Shown: positions 10,762-23,565 of the stretch, one piece after another | Layout: each line of letters begins with the position of its first letter | Position numbering within the stretch: position 1 is the stretch's first letter | NCBI GenBank assembly: GCA_037176885.1 | Contig: JAWWNJ010000100.1 | Coordinates: 434,001-498,000 of the forward strand | Length of the DNA stretch: 64,000 nt | Origin: Favolaschia claudopus | Lineage: Eukaryota > Basidiomycota > Agaricomycetes > Agaricales > Mycenaceae | Reading direction: 5' to 3' | Program-made: the position numbers and the translations under genes | Notes under the pieces: model-generated | Database searches by the model: none | What the model saw: the letters and a program-made list of their open reading frames with translations, nothing else | What the model was told of the DNA's origin: nothing

Positions 10762-10763
10762 TA

Positions 10764-11247
10764 TTGAGCTACCTACTTCTCAGCTGTCTCGCTCAGTGCA
10801 AATAAGTTCATTGGCAGAGTAATTGAATCATATCCGTACCACTTGGATGATTCTGGAGTGAGGCAAATTGCATTTGTGAGTGACGAGAACCTATCGCCGA
10901 CTCTCGAGGATCTTTCCACTCCTGCATTTCTTCTTCAATGTAAAGTTCCCAGAATGTCATTCTCCTTGCACTTACTTGACCTGTCCGTATTCTAATAACT
11001 ATTTTTCAGCAGCCTCCCTTTGGGCATTGTCAGCATCTGTTTTAATTCTGTCCATGTGTTCAACTCACTGGATAGAGCCAGTTTTAACTATGGTCCAGCG
11101 GGCACATAGCTGTGGGTGAGTTGCGAGTTTTTAAACAATTCCAAAGCTGTTTCGACAATGCTGAAGTTGTTTGCAGGCGACACATCAGCCAGGATCTTGA
11201 AAAGGTTATTTTAAATTTATTGCAAGCTATGATGCATTGATGATGTC
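10764..11247. other. Upstream region of the MYND gene
   Basis: There is an intron-like segment near 10940-11010 (GTAAAG..TTTTTCAG), but no continuous reading frame joins it to the downstream gene. It may be 5' UTR or a leftover of the F-box gene. Confidence 0.35.
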
Positions 11248-14200
11248 ATGGAATCTATACTCGGAACTTCTGTGCCTCACCTTGGCCATGAGGCTAGCCC
11301 TCTCTTTGCTCCTACCACCATGGCACAACCTCTGTACTGGCCCGGACAGTACTACTTCTACCCAATTGGCAACACTGCTGCGGTGTCGCTTGCACGAGAT
11401 GTCCCTCCTGACAAGGATATCACTTTCTTGCTCATGGGATGTGGTGATCCAAGAAATGTCTTATTCACACTTTTCAGCGAGCATGAAAATGGTATGCAGC
11501 ACTTTCAATTAACAAGGCAATATCATGCTAACGGACTACTCTAATTAGCCAGACGCAAGCTTGATTTTACTTGCATTGATTTTGAGCCCGCAGTCCTAGG
11601 TAAGTGTGGGTGGATGAACCCAAAGAAATGTTCTCATCTTTTCTTCAAGCTCGGAACATTTTGTTACTCTCCATGGTCATTGACAACAGACCACCAGATC
11701 TTATCTTCAATATATTTTTCCACATGTTCCTTGAACCTGGATCTCTAGCTTTACTTGTTACACAATGTCACGCTCTCATCCGAGCTTCTACCTCATTAGC
11801 CACTTGGCAGACATCGTCTTATGGCTCTACTCTTCGAATGAGCACCGAATATACTTTGGACAAGATACGCTGGCACTGGGAACAGTATTCTAGGATGCAC
11901 CAATTGCCTCAGGGAGAATTGTTGTCAATCCAAGAGCGTTTCAGAGCTGGAGTTGCAGAGTGCCAGAAAAAAAATCAAACCAGTAACAGTGTTGTATCAA
12001 TCACAATACATCCCAGTCGCTCTGCAGGTCCACTTTTGATGAAGGCCATACCTACGCTTGCTTCACTTTTTCGTGCTTACTGGCAACATGGCACAACATT
12101 CACCAGTGTACCTCGTCGGTCTTCAGCTACCCTTCTCAACCCTACTTTTGTTTACACACAATCTGGAATTGGGTGTAATGTGCACTATGGCACTGATCCT
12201 GTTATTCCCTTCCACCTAGCTCCTATCTTTGGAAACAGGAAACCATCTTCTGAGGATATCATGATGGGTATTCGAGGGCAATTTCAAGAGTGGTGTACAG
12301 CATTTTACAAGTATCACATTCAAGGCCAATGCACCATTCGTGTTTTTTGTGCAGATGCAGTTTTTGCCACTCGTGCTTTACAAAAATTGATGGCTTCAAA
12401 AGCGAAAGGCAGCATTCCCATAAAACAATGGGATACAGGGACAATCTCCTTAGACAAAACAGAGTATCAAGTAGCACCACTCACCTTTGATGTGGTTGAC
12501 ACCTCCAATCTTGACGATGATCTTGGCCTACTCAATGTTATCACTATAGCTCTTCCATTGCTCAAGAGTTCAGCAAACTCTGTCCTCTATACAGAGTCAC
12601 TGTTAGCTCACAGCAACTCAGATGGGGAAACTCCAAAAGACTTTATTCATCGCTTTCATGCAGATCTTGCAGTCATGAGCATTGTTTTTGGCATTTGTCC
12701 TGTTGATTTTGCTACAGGATATTCAACACGAGGAAATGTGCATGAATTGATCACTTACAAGGCTTTACATCAGCAGGGGCAATATCATCAGCTTACTGTA
12801 TGGAAACACTTGGTCTGTGGCCCTCTCACAATGCAACCCCAACAGCTGGGGACCTTCTTATATGATCTTTACCATGCACACTTTGAAAATGAAGAAGCTG
12901 AATTTTTTTGGAACAACAACCGTGTCAATCCTATGCAGGGTGTGGGCCAATCCAGCCTTTCCCACCACAATCGGGAAACTTTTGCACTGTTTCTGTGCCT
13001 TGTTCAGAACAGACTACAAATCTCTGAAAATGAATGGATTGCAACTATGGATAGGTTTTTTAGTATCCATAAAGCTCAAAATTTTGAAGATCCAACCAAG
13101 CCTTCTTTAATAATGGAGAGTTTGAAGTTTCAAGACTTTTGTGCTCTCCTCCATCTTCATGGAGTTCATAAAACAGATATGCTGCAACGAGACATTCCAA
13201 AAATCGGACCATTTCAGAGCTGGACACAAGTGTCACCTGTTGTTCGAGTCTTCCTTATAGTACCAAGAAAACAACTGGATGTTCTCATACAAAGACAGGC
13301 TGCAACTCCAACATTGGAAGCTGGGGTCCGTGGAATCAGGATGAATAATCTCTTCTCATCTGTTCATGCTGCTTTTGGAACTATCACAATGACTGGATCA
13401 CAGACAGATCCAAAAGTTGTCTTTACAGGAGACCTCAAGGGTATGAGTGGCTCTATGCCCTTGGTTGTTTCATTTACAATGCCAGCCTGGTTGCTCACTG
13501 GAGGTCCTGGGACTGAGCTTCCTGAAGACATTTATATCACACTGGCTTGCAAAAGTAATGCACAGAACATCATGCTATATAGTCAAGATTTAGGTGACCG
13601 CCTTGAACTATTTTCTGCAAGACTTCTTGATCATGAGCATGTTATTGTGTTGCCTGAACAATCAGACACAAGTGGTCATACAATGTTCTCAAACCATGTC
13701 TTTCCAATTACTGGTTCATTAGGTTCTCAAAGCCCAATTAATGTCTTATTTGATGAAGAATGTGCTTTGGTGGAATCATTCTCAGTCAAGATCAATGTAG
13801 AGAATGAGCACCCCAGATTGACATTGCGACACAATGGAAGTCCAAACATCAAACAAGAATCCCTTACAAGCATGGAAATCAATCTTGGAAATGTCTCCCA
13901 GACAATTGCTTTCCCATTTCCTATAATAGGGACTAAGTCCAGATTGCGAGTTGCTAGGAAATCATTTTGGCTTGAGGTAAGAAAATCTTAACTGGCAAGT
14001 GCTACTGCTGAATTCAATCTTGTAGCTCATTGTTCCACTCCGTAACTCCCAATTGCTGGTACTCCAGGAGTTTACAGTTGATCCTTTTCCTATTGTTATC
14101 CCTGAGATTATGCCTTGGAGTGTGCATCGAGTCAACCTGCAATCTCTCCCCACTGTTGATCTTGCCAACAAGGAGCTCTATGACTGGCTCAATCCTCATA

Positions 14201-14995
14201 TTGGAGGTGCATTCTCAAGAAGAGAGAGCAAAGCAAGGCAGAAGAAAGAAAATGACCCATTGATGTTTGTTAAGGACACAATCCACTCGATTGTAGTACG
14301 TGCCTCAGGTATTCAACCAAAAGGTGCCTCACCACACAATATCTTTGGGCTTCGGGATAAAGCAACAAAGACATGTGATACACTTCTTCTTGTGGATAGG
14401 CTGTGCTTTGACTTATCTGCACATACTATTGTGTGTGATGGATATGTACTGCCTTTGAGCTCGCCACGCATGGATGAAATGGGACAGAATTTCCATAGAC
14501 TTGTTCCTGATATCAAAGATCTAAACCTGGAGCCTGGTGAGATGACAGCTTGGAAGCGGCTTCTTCCAGTGCTTGTTGAACGTTGTCGCACCTGGCAACA
14601 CCTAAATTCGTGTCAATATGCTCAAACAGGTCAAGTTCCTCTCACAACTGAATATGATATCATTCCCCTCTGTGCATGTGGTGAAGGAAAAAACACACAG
14701 GAAATCAAACAGGCACTATGGAAACCTGTAGTCAAGTATTGTACAAGGATTGCACTTGGACCATTATTTGGAGTGTCATATGTGGAGGACATTTTGAAAA
14801 CGGATCGAAGATGCTATGTTTGCCGCAAGAAAGCCAGTATGACATGCTTGAAGTGCAAAAAAGATCGATACTGTGGAAAGTACGTACTTGGGTTGAAGAT
14901 CATTATTTGCATCAAGCTGATTTCCTTGTAGAGCATGTCAGAAAGCCGATTGGCAAAGACACAAAGTAGCTCATCATGATATCCTCAGTGGATGA
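11248..14995 (+). CDS. DUF4470-like / MYND zinc-finger protein
   Basis: A five-exon gene: 11248-11491, 11549-11599, 11650-13976, 14068-14879, 14932-14995. All introns are GT-AG of 50-91 nt, and phases join into one 1,165-residue frame ending in TGA. The N-terminus ('YWPGQYYFYPIGNTAAVSL', 'LLMGCGDPRNVLFTLF', 'ARRKLDFTCIDFEPAVLARN') is typical of the DUF4470-like domain of this agaricomycete family. The last exons build a C-terminal MYND finger ('CYVCRKKASMTCLKCKKDRYC' interrupted by intron 4, then 'CQKADWQRHKVAH') with its Cys and His residues in place. MYND fingers are zinc-binding protein-interaction modules; the cellular role of the family is not known to me. The next in-frame Met, at about 11320, is an alternative start that fits the family better. 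The gene looks intact. Confidence 0.88.
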
Positions 14996-16349
14996 GATTA
15001 CAGGAAGTAAGTGTAGCAACAGATTGCAAGAGCAGAATGTTGTTTCGTTACATTGAGGCAGTTTGATTGTATGGAGGTATGATCTTACGTGTAATGTGAC
15101 CCAGTTCATAAATTCGGACATGATCTTCTCGAAATGACATTCAATGTTGTGTTGTTGTCAGAGGATAGGTAAGCAAGTTCAGCATCAGGCTCTCATGCCT
15201 GTTTCAATGTTTCAAAATACCTTTAAATTTGCAAAATTTGCATCCAACGGTTGCTCTATAGCCTTGATGGGGGAAGAGTCATTCACTTCTCTAGCTCTCC
15301 TACCTCCACATCTCGCTCTGCCTTCATGGACATTTGTCCCATGAATCTACATACTCTACCTTCTGCACCTGCCCCTGTCACCTCTGTCCGCCCCCCAGAT
15401 CAGCCTCGCCTTCACTTCTATCGAATCCTTCCCCCATCTTGCTTTGACTTGAGGCCCAAGCGGAGAAGAGAATACGGGTGGTGAGATCTGCACAAGTACC
15501 GCCGCATCCGAGATGGATCGTGTTGTTGGGGATGGACACCAGATGTCGGCGAAGTTCAGGGCTGGAGCCTGGCGTGTTTGTGCTGCTGCTTACTGCTATT
15601 TGCAGAACATAAGGCGCGGGCGGAAATTTTCTGCTTTTGGACACTGCTACATAACAAAGTTCGTTGCCCCGATTTCTCGCTCGTTTCTTTGTCTATTGCG
15701 CTAATCTAAGCTGTGACGTCCTTCTGTAGTTCCTTTCCATCGTGTAGGCTAGTTTTTATAATTTACTCTGCCGTATTTCTGCCGTAATTCCGAAAGTAGA
15801 AATTTTCGACGGTTGCAGGTGCGTAATATGTCTTCTGAAGACTTATATCGTTCCATTTCATCGTTTAGGCAACTTTGATTTGCGATATTCTGTTGGGAAA
15901 CTGCCAAACGCGCCGGGTAATTCCCACATCTAATACTTTCAGCACACCAAACAGGGGACCCTGCCCTTGAATCAATACCTGGGGGAATGCCATAAAAACT
16001 TTACTAGGTACTCTTCTAGGTTCAAAGAAAGTGTGTGGGGTACTTACATGCGCGATATTTGTGTTGTAGTCTATTCAGCACCATCTTAAATACCATCCAC
16101 CCCTAGCCATCAGATACTTTGGCTATTTCTGTGTTCAGAGTAGTCATTTCTCAATATTCTCGTGTTCTGTTTACATAGAGGCGTGGATATCTCTAATATA
16201 TAGATTCTGGTGCCCTCAAGACACTCTCGACGCGTCACGTCGGCTCTAATTACGCGTCGGAAATCATTTCTCGGTCACTTCACACTTTACGTAGTGTGAC
16301 AAGTAACACACCTTGCAATTTTCGTCTCAGCCCCCACAGCGCCTTCCCA
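14996..16349. other. Intergenic with a dispersed repeat
   Basis: After the MYND gene I find no gene. 15241-15440 is a second copy of the repeat at 6741-6960. 15700-16330 is AT-rich with nothing recognised. Confidence 0.5.
15241..15440 (+). repeat. Dispersed repeat, copy 2
   Basis: Shares ordered blocks with 6741-6960, including the words around CATCCAAC, ATGGACATT and CCACCTCTGTCCGCC-like segments. Orientation is the same in both copies. Confidence 0.5.
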
Positions 16350-17939
16350 ATGCCGAAAGCAGCTGGTACTATTGCCCCACGACGCAAGAGTCAGTGAAAG
16401 ACAACCCGTACCGCTCCCTTCTGGCCCTCCTGCACCCGATGCTTCCTTCATTTCGGCATCCAGCGAGCCTGATCTTCTCTCGCATGAAGTCGACTTCGAC
16501 GAGCGTGCTTCTGCCTCTGGTGATTCACCCTACCATCCCAGAGCGAGTCCCGGCCGTTCTCCCTCTCTGACACCTTCCCCAATCGTGGTTCCTGTGAAGC
16601 GTAGGGCTCAAACGACGCCCGAGCTGGATGACAGTGATGTCGAGTCTGTGCAGCCAAAGAAGTCGCGAAAAAAAGGCGTCCAAATCAGCGGCTGAAGACC
16701 CTGAAACTCATCGTGTGTCCCTTGCCTTTATTTTGCTGTTTACTGTACTTAAAATCTCTCAATAGGTCCCGTTCTCATGGTTCCATTAGCCGCACTCGAT
16801 GGTATTCAGCGCGTCATTATGACCCATGCTACTATTTTCGAGGACGCTCTGGAGACTATATACAAGACCATTGGATGTGGTGATGTCCTGAGGAAGCCAA
16901 TCCTCACGTACAAACTGAGTAATGCAACGAAGGCTGCTGCTGCAGTTATTCTGAGCTCCGAGAGTGACTGGAAAGGATGCCTCGAGACCGTGAGTGATGC
17001 TGAGGGACCCAAGAAGAAATCTATCACGGTTACTATCATTGTTCCCGACCAGGTGAGTTCCTTTCCATGTACACTTCCTTCGTCTCATGGATTTAGTGCT
17101 TGGTCTCTCTTCATTCACGTCTCAAGCTCAAAGTCGGCGAAAAGAAGGTGAAAGGTAAAAGCCAAAAAGTCCAGGTACTCGATCTTGATCACGCCGGGTC
17201 CGGTGACGATGATTTTGACGAGGGTCTTGGCATTATGGACAAGGAGAAGAAGTGTCTCAAGGAGCTGGAAAAGAAGCTTGGGGCTGCCAACTGTGCGGTC
17301 CCGACAAGGCTTGCAAAATTGATATAAACGGTAATCATGTTGCACTGAGCAATAACCAGCTTCGCGCCTGGGCTAATGCTTTGGTTTGAATCCATCCTAA
17401 TCTCTGTGTTGTTTTAACTCATCGTTTTTATAGGCCTTGGAGACGAAGAATGTCACCTATATCACTCCGCCGAACAGCGGCCAGTTATTCCCGGTGTTCT
17501 TCAAAAACTCGAAGATGGACTCAGCCCCGTCAGGTCAGGTGGCTCCTTCCCCGTATAATTCTTATCCTCCATTTGCTCCCGGCATGCACCAGATGCCTCC
17601 CTTTGGCATCATGCCATGGGGAATGCCTGGTATGCAGTTTCCTGGATATCCTCTGACGCCGGCTACTCCTACCCCACGCCGATCTCCCACCCCACGCACG
17701 TCGACTTCCTGCTGATCTCCCCCAATGCCTTCCAGCGATCCGCCGGATATGGGAGCCCTTGACCCTTATCCAGAAATTGGAGAGTTTCTTCTGGAACTCG
17801 ACGCCTATCAGCCTCATCGCCAGCTCCTCAATTGCGCTGCAAAATTCAATGACGTGGCTCTCTACCACATCGATGAAACCCCGAAACTCGGGAATGCAGA
17901 GGATCTATCCAGGAAGTCTGGGATCACCCTTGGTAACGC
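16350..17939 (+). pseudogene. Repeat-family gene with SAM-like C-terminus, disrupted
   Basis: Plus-strand exons run from ATG 16350: a basic, Pro/Ser-rich N-terminus ('MPKAAGTIAPRRKS'), a conserved central domain from 16777 ('MVPLAALDGIQRVIMTHATI..'), an acidic linker, a CxxC-x5-C segment ('CQLCGPDKACKI', 17277-17312), a Pro/Met-rich stretch, and a SAM-like helical domain ('DPYPEIGEFLLELDA..', 17752 onward). Introns lie near 16711-16765, 17051-17127 and 17386-17434. This arrangement occurs in a multicopy agaricomycete gene family often found near transposons; its function is unknown to me. The copy is broken by a frame change in an A7 run near 16665, another just before the CxxC, an in-frame TGA at 17713-17715, and the LTR that begins at 17940 and removes the C-terminal end. 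Confidence 0.5.
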
Positions 17940-19772
17940 TGAAACGGTGCGTGTGGGTGTAGGCGTGAAATATACCGAAATATAAAATCACTAAATCTAA
18001 TCCAATACGACGTGTGTGTGTGTGTGTTCGGGGTGGCGGGAGCACGTATCGTCCCTCAGAATACTTGTGCAAGCTTCAATCAATCAAGGTCGCTACGTTT
18101 GAGCGGGACGAACTACTAGATTGTCTAGCGAGAACGTAGCGGGCAAAACGATTCGCAGCGGGAGAAGCGAAGAGTCACTCTTTCTGAGACTTCGAAATGA
18201 GAAATTCTGAGTCTAGCGGGGAGGGTCTTCGTGCCAATAGAAAAGCGTCGCCCGGTAGTGGATCGTCAACCGGGAAGAAGCTTTCTGGATGACAACCGGC
18301 GGGCAGAAGGCGCGGCTCAGCGGGACGGGGTTCTTATTCAACTGGCGCGGCTCTGGCGAGGAGCGGGGCTCTTACGTCGATGGCGCGGACACTAACAGTG
18401 GCCGGGGCACTTACACCACTACGCGGCGGCGAGCTCGAACGGGGGTCTTTGAATACCGCGGAACGGCAGGGCACACGGGGCGTCGACGGCGCGGAATCAA
18501 GCACGAACGGGGGTCTTGGTTATACCGCGGAACTGCAAGAGACGGGGCCTCGTATTTCAGGAGGGCGCGGGCTCAAAGGCTGGCGGGGCTCTCAAAGTTC
18601 TGGCGGCTCGGTATGCCACAAGTCTTTCCGTATCACTCGAGTCTCTCTCAGATATCAAGTCTAGTCTCTTTCAAAGCTTCAATTCAAATTCTAGAGTCCG
18701 CTACAAACTGCCCTTGTCTACGGGTAGGTAATTGACTGAGTAACAAAAAGTACACCGGGAGATTAAATACATGCAGCGGGAGCAGAAACAACCAAATAAA
18801 ATCATGATGAGAGAGTGTCCAAGTTTGATGCCGCGCCCGCTGGGAACCAATGGTATATTCAGGATTGCGAGTCGTGAGTGAAAAGACTGCCTCCCGGAGC
18901 AAGTCCATGCGGGCGGGTGGGTATTGCGCCTTATTGCAGTGCAATGGCGTGCTGGTTGCCATGTCTCCAGGGAGAGACACGAAATATCTTCTTCATAATG
19001 GCTGCTTGCCGCTGGTCGAGTAAAGGCCAAGGTCGCCTCCCGCCATCCGTGCTGGTGGCGGCTTGAGTGCGGTCAAGTTCTTCTGAGTTCTTCTGTCATC
19101 AGGAAAGAGGCTCCCGCTTGAAGCAGGGCAAGCCGATATAATCCAAGGGTTCGCCACTCGCCGAGAGACTCCCCGATATCAATGGTATTTGACACCGGCA
19201 TCGTCGGTTGGTCTCCCCGCTAGTGAACCCGAGGCAGCCGATGCTCCCCGTCTGATCCAGTCCACTCGCCGGCCCTAGTCGGGTCCTCGGCGATAAGCCC
19301 GCTGCTCGTGTAAGATCAAGTCTTCCTTGATCTGGCCCTCCCGTGAGGTCTTGTTCGACCCGCCTAAGGTGATGTTCCCGGCGGCATGTCCCCGCCAGTA
19401 CTAATGAGTTCGTCTGTCCGTCCGTCTGATTCGTCGATGGTGGTTCGGCGGGTTAGCACCTAACATCGGGGTTTTGGTAATTCCTCTTGGTGGCCTCCGG
19501 CACCTTAAGGCAACGGTTTCCCGCTACGCTCTCGGCCCAACAGTAGTAGTAGTTGAAATCAGAGTCCCGCTCCCATGTTTAGGGAGACGTCGCTAAGCTC
19601 CCGCTACCAGATGATGATGTCCCGCTGGCTTATCGGCCATCTTAAGCAATAAGATACTACCCTCGAGGTAGAGTATATCTTCTGTGATCCTAGCCTTACT
19701 TCCTCCCGCTGATAGGTACAGAAATCGATAAATTTCTGTGGTTTCATGCATAGCCGCTGAGCGGCCCTATCA
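17940..19772 (-). repeat. 3' LTR of the 20-kb retrotransposon
   Basis: Begins TGAAACGG and ends CCCTATCA on the plus strand, 1,833 bp. It differs from the other LTR at two positions only. It contains a (GT)n tract near 18012, two hairpin-forming palindromes at about 19657-19681 and 19721-19741, and about two dozen GCGGG/CCCGC words counted by eye. GCGGG prevails left of about 18780 and CCCGC to the right. Open frames inside it (for example 18289-18735) are GC-driven and not credible genes. Confidence 0.97.
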
Positions 19773-19785
19773 TCTCCCCCTTTCT
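19773..19785 (-). other. Polypurine tract
   Basis: On the minus strand AGAAAGGGGGAGA lies directly before the 3' LTR, as expected for the plus-strand primer of reverse transcription. A similar sequence recurs at 26998-27010. Confidence 0.8.
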
Positions 19786-20293
19786 AGATTTCAACTCTCC
19801 CGAGTTGACGGTTGGTGTACCGCCCGCTGGGCGACTTGTCATCTTTCAGAGGAAGGGGACTTCAAGACAATCTCGTCTTGGAACAATTTTTATAAACTCT
19901 GGCGGCCCGCCAGCAAGGCCCGGCGATCCCGCCAGTTCCCTTCAGCATTCCACTTCATAATCAGCCCTCGGGCCCTCCCGAAACTCTCTTTCGACCTATT
20001 TTTAGGCCGACCCTGCAAGGCCATTCAATTCGAACCTTATCCTTTCGCCGCGGCGCTTGGACTTCGTCAAACGTCATAGGGAAATGTATTGACTTCCCGA
20101 TTGGGAAGTACATCAGCTTCTTTTCATTATATCCAAACTTTATCGTTGTAGGTCCCTGCTTCCACCTTTCTAGGCCCGCAGCCGCAGTCTGACTCAGATT
20201 TTTCACTCTCACGGCGCCGCTTCTCTATTCAAATGTTTTTCTCTGAGGTTTTCAGAGAATCCCATCACGAATTTCAAGCTCCGCCGCTCGACG

Positions 20294-20300
20294 TATAAAA
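20294..20300 (+). promoter_or_regulatory. TATA box of antisense gene 1
   Basis: TATAAAA lies 183 bp before the ATG of the Cys6 gene at 20477. The leader probably contains an intron at 20403-20449 (GTGAGT..TTCTAG). This places a plus-strand promoter inside the retrotransposon, independent of the LTR. Confidence 0.55.
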
Positions 20301-20476
20301 GAGCCAGAGGTTTTGTCGAGGTTCCCATCAAACTTTCCTCTTTTTCAATCTGTTTTCGTCTATTTTCAGCTTTTTCTATCCCAAACCGGCTACAGCAACA
20401 ACGTGAGTCGCTCCCGCTAGCCGCCTGTAGAGTTTTCGCTGACTTCTAGATTCATGTTGGATGTTTCACACCCAGC

Positions 20477-23400
20477 ATGACTTCGAGCGCACCTCCCGCC
20501 AAAGACTGGTTCTCCGCGCTTCGTCGTCTTTCCGACGACGAGTTCAAGACTATCAAGCAGCTCGCGATCCCAGCGGTCGCTAAGCAAACCAAGTCCGACA
20601 AGCTCCTGATCTTCCTCAACCGTATCAAGCCCACTCTGGTAGGTCCGCTGCTGCTAGTCGGCGGCGGCTCTTTATCTCATGTATTTTCTGCAGCAGGATT
20701 CGCGCCACGATCTGGGGGATCTCCACGGCTGCCCGCCGTGGCTCATCGCCTTCCATTACTCCCTCAGAATTGCGGTCAATCTGGCCGATCCCGAGCAGAA
20801 CCACCCCGATCTCCGCCAGATAGTGCTGTCGAAGAAGAGAATCCTCGACTCAGGCTGCCCGGTGAGTTTTTCTTCGGTTTCTTTCGTTCTAAAATTGATG
20901 TTCCCGCCAGGACTCATACGTTCGCGACTTCACGGAGGTCACTGCACGCAAGCCCCTACCGCCTCGTGGAGTCGCCGCAGCAGCACCCAGTCTTCCAGTG
21001 GCGCCGCCGCAGACTCCTCACATCGCTCCCGCCTCGGACCATCCCGAAGAGTCGAGGAAAAAGTCCAAGAAAGCGGCCTCTGCCAAAGCGGCGTCGTCCG
21101 CTTCTCAAACTGACCCCCCTGCGGCTTCGTCAAAGTCAGCGCCCGCCGCGTCTGCCAAGGCGCCTAAGGCGGCGGCCAGGGTGAGTTCCTTTTCTATCTT
21201 CACACTTCATCTACCTTCATCCTGACCTTTTGCAGGCTAGCGGCTCGCGTTCGGGCGGTGGTTCCGACGTCGGGGACAAGCCCGACTGGTTGCTCGCCAA
21301 ACTCCAACCCGAAGTTGTCATGAAGGCGCCCGCTAAGCGCAAAATGCCCGACACCCCCGCCGACGACGAGGAGCCCAAGGGCAAGAAGGGGAAGGTAAGT
21401 TCTTCCTCCCGCTGGGTCATTCGGGTTTTCTGACTTCGTTTCTGATCCTAGTCCACCAAGGCGCCCGCTCCCGAAGGTATCTCCAACATTTACAGGTTCC
21501 TCTGCGAGCATAACGAACACGCCCGGTCAGGTCGAGATTCAGACGTCGAAGTCATCGAGCCCAAGGCCGTCCCCAAGGGCCCGGTAGCTGGCTCGAGTAA
21601 AGGTGAGTCCTTGCCAGGTATTTCTTCTTTTATCTTTCTGACTTGTTTGTTGCGACAGCTGTTCCCGCCGCTAAACCGACCAAGGGCGGCGCCAAAGCTC
21701 CCATCCCGATCTCAGCGTCTATGGCGGTCAGGGACGTGTCCGAGGCGATGCTCATTCAGAGCATTCTCCGCTCGGAGGACATCATTCCCGTCGCAACTAC
21801 AATAAGTTTTACTTTTCTCTTTCCTCTTTCAAATCGGCTGACGGTTTTCCTTCACAGCGGGATTGCTCACAGCCAGTTATTGGCCAATCGCTCTCACCCC
21901 CGCCGCAACCGTCACCCCGACGAAACGGGCTTTCAGCAGCCCAGCAAGACCACCCTGCACCAATTCCTTGGTATGCTGCCGGCTACAATCAGGGAGGACC
22001 TTCCCTTCGACGAGGAGACCAATCGCTACGTGATCACCGCCGATTGGTTCCGCCAGATGCTGGATCTCTCCCGCCCCCAGGTAAGTCTACTTCCTTCGTA
22101 AAGATGGGCTTGTTGATTTCAAATTTCGTTCGCAAGGAGGGCCCCCGCTGCACCAACTGCCTCAGTTTCGGCGGCACCTGCGTGATCGAGGGTACGCCCG
22201 CCATGTGCCGCGCCTGCCGCAACAAGAAGACAACAAACAGTTGTTCCTTCCTCATGAGCGGCGAGGTGCTCGGTGCGCTGGGGCCCGAAGTTCTGAGATA
22301 CGCTGACATGTCGAATGCGGGTGAGTCTTATTTTTCTTCTGCCCGCTACGAGAGTTATCTCAATTTTCTATCTTTTTCTAGGCTGGAAGGAGAAGATGGA
22401 GAACGCCATGGCCCTCGGCCGCATCGCCGCCGAGGCTAACGCGACAGCCGTCCGCACCGGCAACGAGTACCACTACGGCCTCCTTCAGCTCCTGCTCGTC
22501 ATCCTCAAGACCCGCCGCGCCCTCGACTACGGCGAATTCATGGACCGCTTTGCCGGCGAGAACCCCACCGAGGTTATTCACCTCATGGATGTGACGCTCA
22601 AGTTGGCGATGGCCCAGTCGCTGACCGCCGAGTCAGAGGTTCACCGCGGCTGGGTCTGGCATTACGTCTCACTCGAGGACTTGGAGGCCGATCTGCCCAA
22701 CCCCTTCCGCACTCCCTGGGACTTCTACCAGGCCGTCGACGACCGCAAGCTCACTGAGCACTACGGTTTCTTCCTCATCCCCGCCGACGAGGATTCGGAC
22801 GAGAAGGCCCAGTGGGTGGAGGTCAAGGTAGTTCCTTCTTATCTTTTCTTTCTCTCAAAGACTGACTCTCCCGCCAGGCCTCTGACTGCCTCGAAATGAT
22901 CATCGATGAGAAGAAGATGCCAGCGGGCGTCTCCGACGTTCAGCTTCGCAACCGCCTCGCAGTCGAGATCCAGCGATTCAAAGGCCGCCGCGTGCCCGAT
23001 GACACTCCCGATGGCCTCCCTCACCCGTTCACTATCCTTCGCGATACGCCGGGCTTCCTGGGTAAACTCAAGAAACTTGGGAAGGTGACTGATATCCCCA
23101 ATGTCCCGGCGCCCAAACCCGCTCCGAAGAGGAAGGGTGCTGGCGGCAAGGGGAAAAAGCCGCCTACAAGCAAACCCACGGTCGAGTCCGATTACGAGCC
23201 GCCTGCGGAGGCTCCCGCCAAGAAGACGCCGGCTCCCGTTCCCGCTTCAGAGGAGGAGGAAGAGGAAGACTCCGACGAGTCCACCGATCGTAAGTTTTTA
23301 TTCTCCTCTTTTCTTTCTTGTTTTATCTCTTTCGGAATTTTTAGCTGAAGACCGCTTCCCGCCAGCGCCGGTCATGTCCGCCAAGAGGGCAGGGAAGCAA

Positions 23401-23565
23401 AAAGCCGTCGAGCCGGTCGATAGCGCGGGCGAGGAGGAGGCAGACGAGGACGCCGCTGGCGAGGACGACGTCCCTGAGTCGGGGATCATCGACTTGGAGG
23501 AGGACGACATGGCTCCCGGTACTTGGGGCATGCCGCCGCCGTCGTTCGACGACATGATGTCTTAG
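20477..23565 (+). CDS. Antisense gene 1: large Cys6-cluster protein
   Basis: A ten-exon model: 20477-20638, 20697-20861, 20911-21180, 21236-21394, 21452-21602, 21659-22080, 22137-22320, 22382-22827, 22878-23289, 23345-23565. All phases join, giving about 863 residues. The middle has Lys/Ala/Pro-rich linkers. Exon 7 encodes the Cys6 cluster C-x2-C-x6-C-x8-C-x2-C-x8-C ('CTNCLSFGGTC' then 'CRACRNKKTTNSC'), which fits the Zn(II)2Cys6 spacing although the first half lacks the usual basic loop. The flanks have helical and acidic segments, and the C-terminus is acidic. A nuclear DNA-binding role is inference. Exon 6 contains an intron-like stretch near 21800-21857 whose donor reads ATAAGT instead of GTAAGT; it reads through in frame. 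The gene lies antisense to gag-pol and is the largest of the four Cys6 genes. Confidence 0.72.

Noticed and set aside
18289..18735. Protein gene in the LTR (also at 36534-36980)
   Set aside because: Gly/Arg-rich frame in GC-rich repeat sequence, open in several frames at once, with no domain; it merely follows the GCGGG-rich composition.
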